Of a stretch of DNA of 43,502 nt, positions 12,739-21,055 are shown piece by piece. Below the pieces are notes generated by a model. The model did no database searches and was not told the origin of the DNA. It saw nothing but the letters and a program-made list of their open reading frames with translations. The position numbers and the translations under genes were made by a program. The DNA is from a virus, in IMG/VR virus record IMGVR_UViG_3300037507_003534, positions 1 to 43,502 of that record, one strand, 5' to 3'. Each line of letters opens with the position of its first letter. Within the stretch, counting starts at the first letter, position 1.

Positions 12739-15549
12739 ATGACAAGACCGAACTCGGCAAGCACGGATGCGCCAGATGGGGGCAAACGTGCAATCGATCT
12801 GCTGCGCGAAAACGCCTTCCCGGAGTGGTGGACGTTCGTGCCGGTGGCTGGAAAGGCCACCTTTGTGAAGGAGTGGAGCACCAAGCCGTTGACCCGGCAG
12901 CTCTGCATTGATGCCTACAAGACCAACCGCGCCTACGCCGGCCTCGGTGTTGTCACCGGGGAGTTCTCGGGGGGCTTGATCGCCCTGGATATTGATGGGC
13001 CGGAGGCCGATGCCCGCTATCGCGGTGCGGCGGGCGATGACTACGACGCGCTCGGTGAGGAGCGGACGATGTCGTGGACTTCGGGGCGGCCGGGCCGGAG
13101 GCAACTGCTGTATCGGGTGCCGCAGTCGATCGTGCCGGAGCTGCGGCACGTCAAGACGCTGATCCTGCGCGCAGATGGGAATTGGCACCTGGGCAACAGC
13201 GATGTGGAACGGCAAGCGGGCAAGGTCGAGGCCAGCGAGGCCCCGCACTACGAAGAGGTGGTGCTGCGCTTCAACCAGTGCCAGAGCGTGGTGCCGGGCT
13301 CGCCCCATCCGGATACGGGCAAGACCTACAGCTGGTTGAACTACAACGCGGCGCAGGTCGCGCCGGCCCCGGCATGGGTGCTCGATGTGCTCCGGGATCA
13401 CCGCAAGCCGGTGCAGTGGCTGAGCGATGCCGACCAGAAGGCCCTTGATGCCGAGCTCGGGGAGACGGCGATTCCGTCCCGGCAGATCCGGGGCTGGTTC
13501 TTCAAGGAGGAGGTTCAGCGGCTGCTGCGGCCTCGGTTGGATGAGTTGGTGTTCAACCACCCGGTGTTCGACAAGTACGGGTGGAAGGAGCGCGGGGGGA
13601 ACAAGCCTCAGATGATGTCGGGCTGCCCCTGGCACGGGGGGCAGTCGGGCACCAGCTTCCAGTACTCGGCTGAGTCGGGCTGTTGGGACTGCAAGGCGTG
13701 CGGGGTTGGTGGTGACGTCCTCGACTTCGTTCACAAGGTCACGGTCAATGACCTCTACGCCGAGCGGCCTCAGGGGCCGGACCTGGAGCGGTACGTAGCG
13801 GAGATCGCCACCAAGCTCGGGTTCAACTACCCCGAGGATGCGCGGGCCCAGATCACCAAGGAGGCCCCGCGGCTGGTGATGGATGAGCGCCAGTTCCACG
13901 AGGCGCTGATCAAGATTCACGATGAGGAGCTCAACCCGGCGATCAGGCTCGGGCGGATGGCGGGCCTGGCGGCGGAGACCGGCCGGCGGCTGACGGGCCA
14001 GCAGTGCCTGGCTGCCATGGATGAGTACCGGTACTACGAGGACAGCCGCCGCAACAACCAGAAGAAGGAGTGGTGGCAGGACGTGGAGCAGATGCAGTTC
14101 CTGGTGCCGAACCTGTTGATGCGGCCCACCCAGGTGATGCTGCACGCGGCGGGCGGTCTCGGGAAAACGTCGGCGTGCATGGGCCTGGCCAAGGTCGTCG
14201 GGCGCGGCGAAACCATGCGGATCCGCGGCATTGAGCTGCCGGTGAAGCAGGGCCCGGTGCTCTGGATTCAGAACGACCAGAACCCCGCCAAGCTGCTGCG
14301 GGACTGCGAGGACAACGGGATTAACCCCGCTCTCGACAAGTGGTTCATCGTCAAGCGCGGCTTCCAGATCAACCACACGCATGAGTTTGCGGAGTGGATC
14401 CGGGCCTACAAGCCGGCGCTGGTGGTCGTCGACTCTATTGGCTCCTGCAGCACCAAGATGCAGGTCGAGGAGAAGGACAAGGCGTTCGCCAGCCCCTTCT
14501 ATTACTACGCGGAGAAGAACGGCGATCCGGACGAATCAGGGTTCCCGGCGACCTCGATCATCTGGATTCACCACGACAACGCCAATGGCGATGCCAGGGG
14601 CACCCGCTACCTGATCGCTGCGGTGGATGAGCAGTGGCACCTGCGGACGCTCTCGGAGGATGAGCGGGAGGCGCTGCGCGAGCGGGGGCGCGTTCCGTCC
14701 AGCTGCCGGATGATCCAGATCAAGAAGTCCAGGCTCGGGCGCCAGGGTGACCTGCTGGTAGTGGAGCGGGACCACGACTTCGCTTACTCGGTGTGGGACT
14801 ACACCCCGACCGAGCGGAGGGAGGACCAGGGCCAGGGGGATCCGGAGCCGCACACCATGGCGCTGCGGATCGTGAAGGACCACGTCCTCAAGTCGCGGGG
14901 GGAAGACGGGGTCGGTCTGAAAGACCGCCTGACTGCCAAGACGGTTTGGGAGTGTCTTGTTGAGGAGATGGGTGGACAGGGGCGGCGGGCTCCATCCAGT
15001 CGGACCGTGAAGCGTTGGCTAGATCGTTGGGTGGATGACGGGGTGCTGGTGAATGGGAAGGCGCTCTCGGTTGAGGGGCAGAACAAGCCGGCTCCTTCGT
15101 ACACGCTCCCTCCCTCTCGCGCGCGTGCGTTGCCTGCTACGAAGGGACTTTTGTCAGTTCGTCCTTCAAATCCGTTGCAGGAGAACGAAAGTCAGAACGG
15201 ACAAGGGTCTGCTCCCGAGGCCGTTGTCGTTTCAACTGAGCGCGTTCAACCTGCTCAGGAACTGAACGGACAACAACCAAACCAGGATGACAATGTCCAT
15301 CCAAAATTCCCAGTCCCCGAGAGCGATCTGGGGGCAGAGCGGTCAACGGACACGCCCACACTCGGTATAAGAGGCTCCGAGGGCGCTGCTGAAACAGCTG
15401 AGGAGGCCGTCGACGCTGGGGTTGAGGCCGTGATCAGTCACCCTGAATCCGGCGATCAGCTCGTGGCGCCGCCTGTTTGGGCGCAGGAGCCCAGGCCCGA
15501 GGCCGTTGTCGACTGGGACGACCTCGACGCTGGATTTAGGGCGGGGTGA
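12739..15549 (+). CDS. primase-polymerase / zinc finger / helicase fusion protein
   Basis: A 936-residue replication protein. Residues about 20-215 form a bifunctional primase-polymerase-like domain with the metal-binding Asp84-Ile-Asp86; residues 296-321 a CHC2-type zinc finger (Cys296, His299, Cys318, Cys321); residues about 460-660 a RecA/RepA-like ATPase with Walker A GGLGKT (472-477) and Walker B ending at Asp565, then IIWIHHDNANGDARGT. A winged-helix-like part (about 730-775) and a long Pro/Glu/Asn-rich tail follow. It should prime and unwind DNA at the fork. Start chosen at ATG 12739, because the frame upstream runs through the terminator hairpin. Confidence 0.88.
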   Translation: MTRPNSASTDAPDGGKRAIDLLRENAFPEWWTFVPVAGKATFVKEWSTKPLTRQLCIDAYKTNRAYAGLGVVTGEFSGGLIALDIDGPEADARYRGAAGDDYDALGEERTMSWTSGRPGRRQLLYRVPQSIVPELRHVKTLILRADGNWHLGNSDVERQAGKVEASEAPHYEEVVLRFNQCQSVVPGSPHPDTGKTYSWLNYNAAQVAPAPAWVLDVLRDHRKPVQWLSDADQKALDAELGETAIPSRQIRGWFFKEEVQRLLRPRLDELVFNHPVFDKYGWKERGGNKPQMMSGCPWHGGQSGTSFQYSAESGCWDCKACGVGGDVLDFVHKVTVNDLYAERPQGPDLERYVAEIATKLGFNYPEDARAQITKEAPRLVMDERQFHEALIKIHDEELNPAIRLGRMAGLAAETGRRLTGQQCLAAMDEYRYYEDSRRNNQKKEWWQDVEQMQFLVPNLLMRPTQVMLHAAGGLGKTSACMGLAKVVGRGETMRIRGIELPVKQGPVLWIQNDQNPAKLLRDCEDNGINPALDKWFIVKRGFQINHTHEFAEWIRAYKPALVVVDSIGSCSTKMQVEEKDKAFASPFYYYAEKNGDPDESGFPATSIIWIHHDNANGDARGTRYLIAAVDEQWHLRTLSEDEREALRERGRVPSSCRMIQIKKSRLGRQGDLLVVERDHDFAYSVWDYTPTERREDQGQGDPEPHTMALRIVKDHVLKSRGEDGVGLKDRLTAKTVWECLVEEMGGQGRRAPSSRTVKRWLDRWVDDGVLVNGKALSVEGQNKPAPSYTLPPSRARALPATKGLLSVRPSNPLQENESQNGQGSAPEAVVVSTERVQPAQELNGQQPNQDDNVHPKFPVPESDLGAERSTDTPTLGIRGSEGAAETAEEAVDAGVEAVISHPESGDQLVAPPVWAQEPRPEAVVDWDDLDAGFRAG

Positions 15550-15560
15550 GCCTGTCGCCA

Positions 15561-15573
15561 CCACCGATAGTGG
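15561..15573 (+). promoter_or_regulatory. operator-like palindrome, copy 2
   Basis: CCACCGATAGTGG, an inverted repeat (CCAC...GTGG) about 155 bases upstream of the KilA-N gene, with the flanks GCCAC and AACGG shared with 11756-11768. A GC hairpin (15627-15649, GGGAGGGG with CCCCCTCCC) lies between it and the gene. Confidence 0.4.
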
Positions 15574-15727
15574 CAACGGCTGCTTGCAGTTCCTAAATCG
15601 GGGCTAGGCTGACCAAATACGGCAAAGGGAGGGGTGGCAACCCCCTCCCCCTGCGTCACCACCGTTCACCGCTGGTGGCCGCGCCGCTCCGACAACCTCA
15701 TCCGGAGCAGGGCTCCGCACAACCTAC

Positions 15728-16495
15728 ATGGCTTTCTTCTCAATGGATAGTTCCAACCTCGTGTCGCGTTCCTGGAACGGGACGCCGATCAGCCGCCGGA
15801 CCACCGATGGCTACGTCAATGCCACGGCCATGTGCCGGGCGAACGACAAGCAGTGGCACGACTACTGGCGCACTGATCGAGCAACCGAGTACCTGGAGGC
15901 ACTCGCGGCCGAAACGGGAATCACCGTTTCCAACTTGTGTCTCATCACGAAAGGCGGCTCGCACCAGGGCACCTGGGTTCATCCGCAAGTTGCCGTGGAT
16001 CTGGCCCGGTGGATCTCGGCGCCGTTCGCGGTCTGGATGGACGGCTGGTTCATTGAGAGCTTCCAGAGCGGAGTTCAGCCACAGAAAACGACGGTCCCCA
16101 AGCTCGGGGCTGCCGAGGTCATCGCTTTGGTGGAGCGCAGCGTGGCGCTGTTCGATCGACTCGGTGGTCTGGACCAGCGTGATGAGTTGCTGTTCAAGGA
16201 CATCGTGCGCAGCAACGTGTTGTCAGCGAGCTCGGGTTCAGTGCCCACGCTGGCTGGCGAGGACGAGCTCACGCTGAGCGACGCCTGGATGGAGGTGTTC
16301 CAGGAGGTGCTGCCCCGGACGAAGTACCGGTCCGCCGGGATTTTGATCGCCAACGCCTACCGCGAGGACTTTGGCGAGGAGCCCCCGACTCGGCAACAGT
16401 TTGTGGACGGAGCACCGCGTCAAGTCAAGAGCTATCGCCGCTCGTGGCTGGTCGAGACGCTGCAGCGGTTCAAGTCTCAGCTTGCTGGGGCCTGA
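15728..16495 (+). CDS. KilA-N domain protein
   Basis: A 255-residue protein. Residues about 14-115 form a KilA-N domain: RRTTDGYVNATAMCRAN, then DYWRTDRATEYLEALA, GSHQGTWVHPQVAVDLARWI and FAVWMDGWF. KilA-N is a DNA-binding domain of phage and large DNA viruses, often in regulators or antirepressors. The C-terminal 130 residues are helical without a recognised domain. It sits between helicase-primase and polymerase genes, and its promoter region carries a palindrome shared with the 11.7 kb region. An antirepressor or regulator role is likely but unproven. MDSSNL five codons later is an alternative start. Confidence 0.88.
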   Translation: MAFFSMDSSNLVSRSWNGTPISRRTTDGYVNATAMCRANDKQWHDYWRTDRATEYLEALAAETGITVSNLCLITKGGSHQGTWVHPQVAVDLARWISAPFAVWMDGWFIESFQSGVQPQKTTVPKLGAAEVIALVERSVALFDRLGGLDQRDELLFKDIVRSNVLSASSGSVPTLAGEDELTLSDAWMEVFQEVLPRTKYRSAGILIANAYREDFGEEPPTRQQFVDGAPRQVKSYRRSWLVETLQRFKSQLAGA

Positions 16496-16704
16496 TCGAT
16501 TCCGAATACGGATGGGCACCCTTCACACCGATCTCGGGTCAGCGCCTCAAGCTGCTGCTCCATGAGCAGGCAGATCAGCGCCTTGGCCTCGAAGTGGCCT
16601 GTGACCAAGCTGCGGGCCAGAGGCTTGAGCTGCTCGAGGTCGGTGCAGCTGTCCACCATCCGCAGCGCGGCCTGTTCCGCGAACTTCAGCGAGAGGTGGT
16701 CCAT
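16477..16704 (-). CDS. possible small leftward gene between rightward genes
   Basis: The minus-strand frame MDHLSLKFAEQAALRMVDSC (75 residues) has balanced, helical, protein-like composition (LKPLARSLVTGHFEAKALIC) and fills an otherwise empty 230-base gap, overlapping the KilA-N gene end by 19 bases. No rightward frame of comparable quality exists here. An ATG at 16734 would extend it but overlaps the polymerase start. Function unknown. Confidence 0.5.
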   Translation of the reverse strand: MDHLSLKFAEQAALRMVDSCTDLEQLKPLARSLVTGHFEAKALICLLMEQQLEALTRDRCEGCPSVFGIDQAPAS

Positions 16705-16727
16705 CCTCACTACGCCGTTACACCACA

Positions 16728-18677
16728 ATGCCATCGTTAAAAACACAGGAAAGGGCTGAGGCCCTGACACGTCTTGATTTCGACTTTGTGCAGGGCCCCC
16801 ATCAGGTGGGGCTACTGCAGCGTCGAATTAACGAGATCGCAGCGAGCGACGGGATTATCGGCGTAGATACTGAAACCACCGGATTGGATCCTTTGGTCAA
16901 TCAGGTGCGTCTGGTTCAGGTCGGAACTAAAGATTTTGCTCTGATTGTTGACCTGGATGGGTGGAGAGCCGAGGGCGAAAGAACAGTGCCATGGGATGCT
17001 CCGGGACTTTCAGAGCTGCGTGCGCTGTTGGAGGGAAATAAGCGCAAAGTGCTGCAGAACGCTGCGTTTGACCTCAATTTTCTGCGAGGGGAGAACATCG
17101 TCCTCGGGGGCGCCCTGTTCGACACGATGATCGCGGCCAAGATCATCAACAACGGGACTGGGGCCAAGAACGACCTCGGGTCGCTGGTGGACCGTGTCCT
17201 CAAGCTCCAGCTGCCGAAGGAGCTGCAGAAGGCGGATTGGTCGGGAGAGATTTCTCCGGAGATGGTCGAGTACGCGGCGCGGGACGTTGTCTGCTTGCCG
17301 TTTTTGGCGGAGGAGTTGGCGGAATCGCTGCGGACCCAGAAGATTCGGGATGGCTTCACCCTCTGGGATCTGTTCGCCCTCGAGATGCGGGTGCTCCGGC
17401 CCATCGCCACGATGCAGTGGCACGGGTTTGGGTTTGATCAGCCCGGAGCCGAGGAGCTCAGGCTCGCGTTGACGGAAGAGGCTGAAGCTCTCAAGACCCT
17501 GTTCCTTGAGCACCTGGACAAGGAGATCCGGGCCAACCACCCGGACGATCCGCACGTCTGGCTGCCGCGCGATCCCGATGGCAGTGTCAATACCCGGGAG
17601 AAGGATTCCGGTTCTAAGCGCCTGGGGACCAAGCTGCTCAAGGGCTTCAACCCCCGTTCGCCGAAGCAGATGGCAGAACGGTTTGAGCAGGCGGGCATCC
17701 TGCTGCCCCCGGATGAGAAGGGTGCCCCGAGCCTGGATCAGAACCTGTTGGCGTTCCTGCGCAAGGACTACGAGCTCATCGATCAGTACCTGACCTGGAA
17801 GACGGCGGTCACCAAGGTCTCGAACATCGAGAAGCTGCTGGAGTCAGTGGGGCCGGATGGCCGGATCCATTGCAACTACAGGCAAATGGGGACTGAGACG
17901 GGCCGTCTGAGCGCGGCGTCTCCCAACCTTCAGCAAGTAAATCGGGGTAAGGATTTCCGCAGCAAATTCGTTGCGGCCTCGGGCTACGTCCTCGTGGTGG
18001 CGGACTTCTCGCAGATTGAGCTGCGCGTGGCGGCGGAGCTCTCAGGTGAGGAAAAGATGCGGGAGGCGTATCGGGCGGGGCGCGACCTGCACACCGAGAC
18101 TGCAGCGTTGATGACCGGTGTCGCCCTCGGGGACGTCACCAAGGAGGCCAGGACCTCAGCGAAGGTGGCCAATTTTGGGTTGCTGTATGGCGCGGGGCCG
18201 GCGACGTTGCAGAAACAGGCGGTTGCGCAGTACGGCCTCGATATGGAACTCGACGAGGCGCGGCAGATCGTCGAGGGTTTCAGAGCCGCGTACCCCACGC
18301 TTTATGCCTGGCAGCAGAGCGAAGGCACCAAGACCACCAAGGCGGTGAATACCGCGATTGGCCGCCGGCGCATGCTCGTGGGGTTCAACGACAAGTACAC
18401 GACGCGCATCAACACGCAGGTGCAGGGCACCGCGGGTGACATTGCCAAGATCGCGATTGACAAGCTCTGGCGCCACGTTGTCCAAGCGCCGGCAGGTGAG
18501 GCCAAGTTGATCGCCATGGTCCACGATGAAATCGTCCTCGAGGTGCGCGAGGAGCAGGCCGAGCACTGGGCTGGCGTGCTGAAGGAGTCCATGGAGCTCG
18601 CAGGCTCGGAAGTCTGCACGCATGTGCCCATCGTGGCGGAGGTGTCTGCTGGTAAGACCTGGGCGGACGCGAAGTAA
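16728..18677 (+). CDS. polA: family A DNA polymerase with 3'-5' exonuclease
   Basis: A 649-residue replicative polymerase. The proofreading domain is intact: Asp47 and Glu49 in DTETTGLD, Asn111/Asp115 in NAAFDLNFL, Tyr182/Asp186 in YAARD. Polymerase motif A has Asp426 (DFSQIELR), motif B is RTSAKVANFGLLYG (Arg475, Lys479, Phe483, Tyr487), motif C is His599-Asp600-Glu601. There is no 5'-3' exonuclease domain, as usual for phage enzymes. Phe483 corresponds to Phe762 of E. coli Pol I. It acts with the primase-helicase upstream and the ssDNA-binding protein. Confidence 0.96.
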   Translation: MPSLKTQERAEALTRLDFDFVQGPHQVGLLQRRINEIAASDGIIGVDTETTGLDPLVNQVRLVQVGTKDFALIVDLDGWRAEGERTVPWDAPGLSELRALLEGNKRKVLQNAAFDLNFLRGENIVLGGALFDTMIAAKIINNGTGAKNDLGSLVDRVLKLQLPKELQKADWSGEISPEMVEYAARDVVCLPFLAEELAESLRTQKIRDGFTLWDLFALEMRVLRPIATMQWHGFGFDQPGAEELRLALTEEAEALKTLFLEHLDKEIRANHPDDPHVWLPRDPDGSVNTREKDSGSKRLGTKLLKGFNPRSPKQMAERFEQAGILLPPDEKGAPSLDQNLLAFLRKDYELIDQYLTWKTAVTKVSNIEKLLESVGPDGRIHCNYRQMGTETGRLSAASPNLQQVNRGKDFRSKFVAASGYVLVVADFSQIELRVAAELSGEEKMREAYRAGRDLHTETAALMTGVALGDVTKEARTSAKVANFGLLYGAGPATLQKQAVAQYGLDMELDEARQIVEGFRAAYPTLYAWQQSEGTKTTKAVNTAIGRRRMLVGFNDKYTTRINTQVQGTAGDIAKIAIDKLWRHVVQAPAGEAKLIAMVHDEIVLEVREEQAEHWAGVLKESMELAGSEVCTHVPIVAEVSAGKTWADAK

Positions 18678-18713
18678 AAGGCAGCCGTAGCCTTGTTTAG
18701 TGGCGCTACACCC

Positions 18714-18950
18714 ATGGCCCCACAATTTGTGCCCCGGGATCGCTCCTTCTACTGCGTGTTGATGGAGGACATCGCCGACGCAATCGAGGCGTCGCTGAGT
18801 GTCGATCCGGTTGTCGAATCCATGGCGGTGATGGATGTGCTCACCACCCGGCTCGAGGAGCACTTCGACGGCCTCGTGGTTGGCGATGGGCGCGGCATGG
18901 AGATCGATGGCCGGCGCTACGTCGAGATGCTGTTCTCGGTGGGTGGTTGA
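18714..18950 (+). CDS. small acidic protein (78 aa), unknown
   Basis: MAPQFVPRDRSFYCVLMEDI, then an acidic helix-rich segment (SLSVDPVVESMAVMDVLTTR) and a C-terminal GMEIDGRRYVEMLFSVGG. It follows the polymerase gene by 36 bases and overlaps the next gene by four bases (TTGA). No family recognised. Confidence 0.6.
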   Translation: MAPQFVPRDRSFYCVLMEDIADAIEASLSVDPVVESMAVMDVLTTRLEEHFDGLVVGDGRGMEIDGRRYVEMLFSVGG

Positions 18951-19165
18951 CCGAGCTCGAGGTCAGGGACGCGCTGCTTCGCCGCTTGGAGAAGGTGGTG
19001 CGCAAGCTGCCCAATGGCTTGCTGCAGCGGCTGGTCGCCGACGCTGAGTTCTTCAGTGACTGGAACGTGCGCAAGAAGCGTGCTCGGGCTTCAGCGCGGA
19101 TCGCTCAGCACCGAGCCTGGGAGATCAAGGCAGAGGACCGCTACTGGAAAAGTGTTAGGCGGTAG
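18947..19165 (+). CDS. small basic helical protein (72 aa), unknown
   Basis: Starts with TTG at 18947, overlapping the previous stop as TTGA, which indicates coupled translation. The sequence (LEVRDALLRRLEKVVRKLPN, then FSDWNVRKKRARASARIAQH) is strongly basic and helical and could bind nucleic acid. No family recognised. Confidence 0.6.
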   Translation: MTELEVRDALLRRLEKVVRKLPNGLLQRLVADAEFFSDWNVRKKRARASARIAQHRAWEIKAEDRYWKSVRR

Positions 19166-19166
19166 T

Positions 19167-19307
19167 TCAGTCGTCTGCCGCGTCGTCGAGTGCTTTGACC
19201 AGCAGATTCCACCATTGGAACTGCAGTTCTGGCATGTCAACCCAGTTGGGTAACCACTCGGTGTAGAGGCGGCTGTACCACTGCTGTAAGCACTCTTGCT
19301 CGGTCAT
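19167..19307 (-). CDS. tiny Trp-rich protein (46 aa), unknown
   Basis: The leftward frame MTEQECLQQWYSRLYTEWLP continues with six Trp in total and an acidic end KALDDAADD. It lies 9 bases downstream of the excisionase-like gene and ends 2 bases from the convergent gene, so it fills the gap neatly. Possibly part of the integration cassette; function unknown. Confidence 0.55.
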   Translation of the reverse strand: MTEQECLQQWYSRLYTEWLPNWVDMPELQFQWWNLLVKALDDAADD

Positions 19308-19316
19308 CGAGGCAGC

Positions 19317-19598
19317 TCAACAAATTCCGAGCTCGCGGAGAGTTAGTTCACGGTGGTACCGGAAGTTGAACGCATTGCCCCGTTTTTGTTGTTTCACTGC
19401 GGCCTGCGACAACCGGCCTGAGTAGACATAGTTAAGGAGCGTGCGGGTTGAGACGTTGCAGAGCTTGCTCATCTCTGCGGGGGTCAGCCAGACCTTCTCC
19501 GGGGCGACGAGCGGCATTTGTTGCTCCAGTCGCTCCATGCGCCGATTGAGTTCTTGCACTTCGTGCAGGATCGCGGAGCCGAGTTCGGTGGAGATCAT
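19317..19598 (-). CDS. excisionase-like DNA-binding protein
   Basis: A 93-residue protein with an N-terminal coiled-coil-like stretch (ELNRRMERLEQQM) followed by a MerR/excisionase-type HTH (VWLTPAEMSKLCNVSTRTLL, then NYVYSGRL). It lies directly downstream of the integrase in the same direction. Position and fold suggest a recombination directionality factor that drives excision, though a transcriptional role is equally possible for this fold. Confidence 0.65.
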   Translation of the reverse strand: MISTELGSAILHEVQELNRRMERLEQQMPLVAPEKVWLTPAEMSKLCNVSTRTLLNYVYSGRLSQAAVKQQKRGNAFNFRYHRELTLRELGIC

Positions 19599-19675
19599 CT
19601 TCTGGGGTGAGCTCGGCGAAGCCTAGCGCATTTGCGTGCAAATTCGGAATGAGTTGGACTGCCGACCGGATCTGG

Positions 19676-20809
19676 TTAGGGCTGACTGGCTTCTGCCATG
19701 GCTCGGCGTAGGTCCTCGGCTTGGATGTGGCGGTGGTACGAGGACTCGTGGACGGCAGCGCTGTGGCCCATGGCGCGGGCGCAGAGCGTCAGGGGCTTGC
19801 CGGCCTCGATGCTGCGGACGGCCCAGCGGTGCCGCAGGTCGTAGAGGTCGAACTCGTGGAGCAGCTCGTCGAAGATCGGTTTGATCTCCCGTGATCGCCG
19901 GCTGTGGCGCCAGGCGTCGACGAATCTTCTGCTGAGCGAGGAGTCGTATTGGTCGGGCCGGGTCCAGCGGTATTCACCGGGGATTTCGATCTTGTCCAGG
20001 GCGTAGCGCTCGATCCAGCTGCGGGGCAGGGCGAAGCAGGTTCGCAGCACGGGAGTGCGGTTGCGGCGTTTGATCGTCACGCATTGCGCGGTGCTGTCGG
20101 TGTTGAGCACCAGAGACGGCACTTCCGCCGGGCGGCAGCCGAAGGTGGCAAGGGCCGCGTAGCACCATCCCCATTTCGTGGGGCGAAGGGCGTCCAGCAG
20201 GGCGACGATGGTCGCGTCCTCGGGGATGGTCCGGTCTGCCGGTTCGTATGTCCCTTTGAGCGCGGACAGTTCCTCGAGGTCGCCTTCGAGCCGTTGGTGT
20301 TTGGCAAGGCGCTTGTAGACCTTGCAGCACTCGAGCCGAGTGCGAGTTCCTGGGGCGGTTGATAACGCGATTGTTAAAAGAGTCGGAAGTGTGCAGGGCT
20401 CCTGACTTGGGAGACGCCGGAGCTCCAGGGCAATCCGGTCCCAAGTGCGCTCGGAGGCAGGTGTCCGGGGATGGGTCTGCCAGTAGTGGATTTCAAAGGC
20501 GTGGACCGCTGCGCCGCAGGTCAGCGGGGTGGATGCGCTGGGAGCATCAGCGTGGACCGTTGTGGACCACGGCAGGAGGGGTGGGTACGTCCCTTGCTGA
20601 ATCGCTGCGTGGAGCTGGAGACAGCGCAGCTCGGCGGTGACAAGATTGACCACCGTGGCTGGGAGGTCCAGGGCAATGCGACGACGCCTGGGTGGACCAC
20701 CAAGCTCGGGGAATGTGCCCCGAACTGTGAGGGCATTGCGGCGCTGCTCCACTGCCATGCGGAGCCCACGCTCTCGGAGGGCGTTGTTGAGGGGGCCGAG
20801 CTCGAGCAC
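19676..20809 (-). CDS. int: tyrosine recombinase / phage integrase
   Basis: A 377-residue integrase that should recombine attP with a host tRNA-Ser gene. An N-terminal arm-binding part (about 1-55, RRIALDLPAT) and a core-binding part (about 95-185) precede the catalytic domain: Arg226 in FGCRPAEV, Arg326 in YDLRH, His349 in MGHS and nucleophile Tyr358 in SSYHRH. The usual His of the HxxR box is Tyr323, a variant I associate with cyanobacterial integrases. The start codon lies just beside an arm-type repeat (20814-20834), so integrase binding could repress its own gene. Extra GTGGACC copies lie within its 5' coding region. Confidence 0.93.
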   Translation of the reverse strand: MLELGPLNNALRERGLRMAVEQRRNALTVRGTFPELGGPPRRRRIALDLPATVVNLVTAELRCLQLHAAIQQGTYPPLLPWSTTVHADAPSASTPLTCGAAVHAFEIHYWQTHPRTPASERTWDRIALELRRLPSQEPCTLPTLLTIALSTAPGTRTRLECCKVYKRLAKHQRLEGDLEELSALKGTYEPADRTIPEDATIVALLDALRPTKWGWCYAALATFGCRPAEVPSLVLNTDSTAQCVTIKRRNRTPVLRTCFALPRSWIERYALDKIEIPGEYRWTRPDQYDSSLSRRFVDAWRHSRRSREIKPIFDELLHEFDLYDLRHRWAVRSIEAGKPLTLCARAMGHSAAVHESSYHRHIQAEDLRRAMAEASQP

Positions 20810-20813
20810 GGGC

Positions 20814-20834
20814 GTGGACCATTTGTGGACCGAT
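20814..20834 (+). repeat. integrase arm-type site pair, left of attP
   Basis: GTGGACCATTTGTGGACCGAT: two GTGGACC copies 11 bases apart. It matches 21056-21076 at 20 of 21 positions and lies 117 bases from the attP core, 5 bases upstream of the integrase start. Confidence 0.6.
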
Positions 20835-20950
20835 TCTCCGCCAGAAACGGCAAGAAGGGGCTTGATCGCTCTCGGGGCCGCGGCCTTGTTAATCCAAGCA
20901 CCGATCCTTAAACCCCTTGCAATTCCTGGGATTCCAGGCTGTAACTGAAG

Positions 20951-21006
20951 CGGAGGGGGTGGGATTCGAACCCACGGAGGCTTTCACCTCGCCGGTTTTC
21001 AAGACC
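20951..21006 (-). other. attP: attP core: 3' half of a tRNA-Ser(TGA) gene
   Basis: Read leftward, GGTCTTGAAAACC forms the anticodon arm with TGA, followed by a serine-type long variable arm (GAGG...CCTC), the T arm GTGGGTTCGAATCCCAC and the acceptor strand CCCCTCCG. The 5' half of the tRNA is absent: upstream sequence cannot form a D arm or matching acceptor. A 56-base tRNA 3' end beside an integrase gene is the classic phage attachment core, which rebuilds an intact tRNA on integration. The predicted target is a host tRNA-Ser gene beginning GGAGGGG. Confidence 0.85.
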
Positions 21007-21055
21007 CAGTTCAAAGCAAGTCTTGAAAGGCTTTTTGGGGTGTAAGGCGAACGGT

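Noticed and set aside
12580-14382. Long leftward open frame opposite the primase-helicase gene (600 codons)
   Set aside because: It is the antisense shadow of a GC-rich gene: Arg/Pro/Leu-heavy with no domain motif, while the rightward frame has full catalytic motifs.
20951-21006. Functional tRNA-Ser gene
   Set aside because: Only the 3' half is present; the upstream bases cannot provide a D arm or the GGAGGGG acceptor strand, so it is an attachment core.
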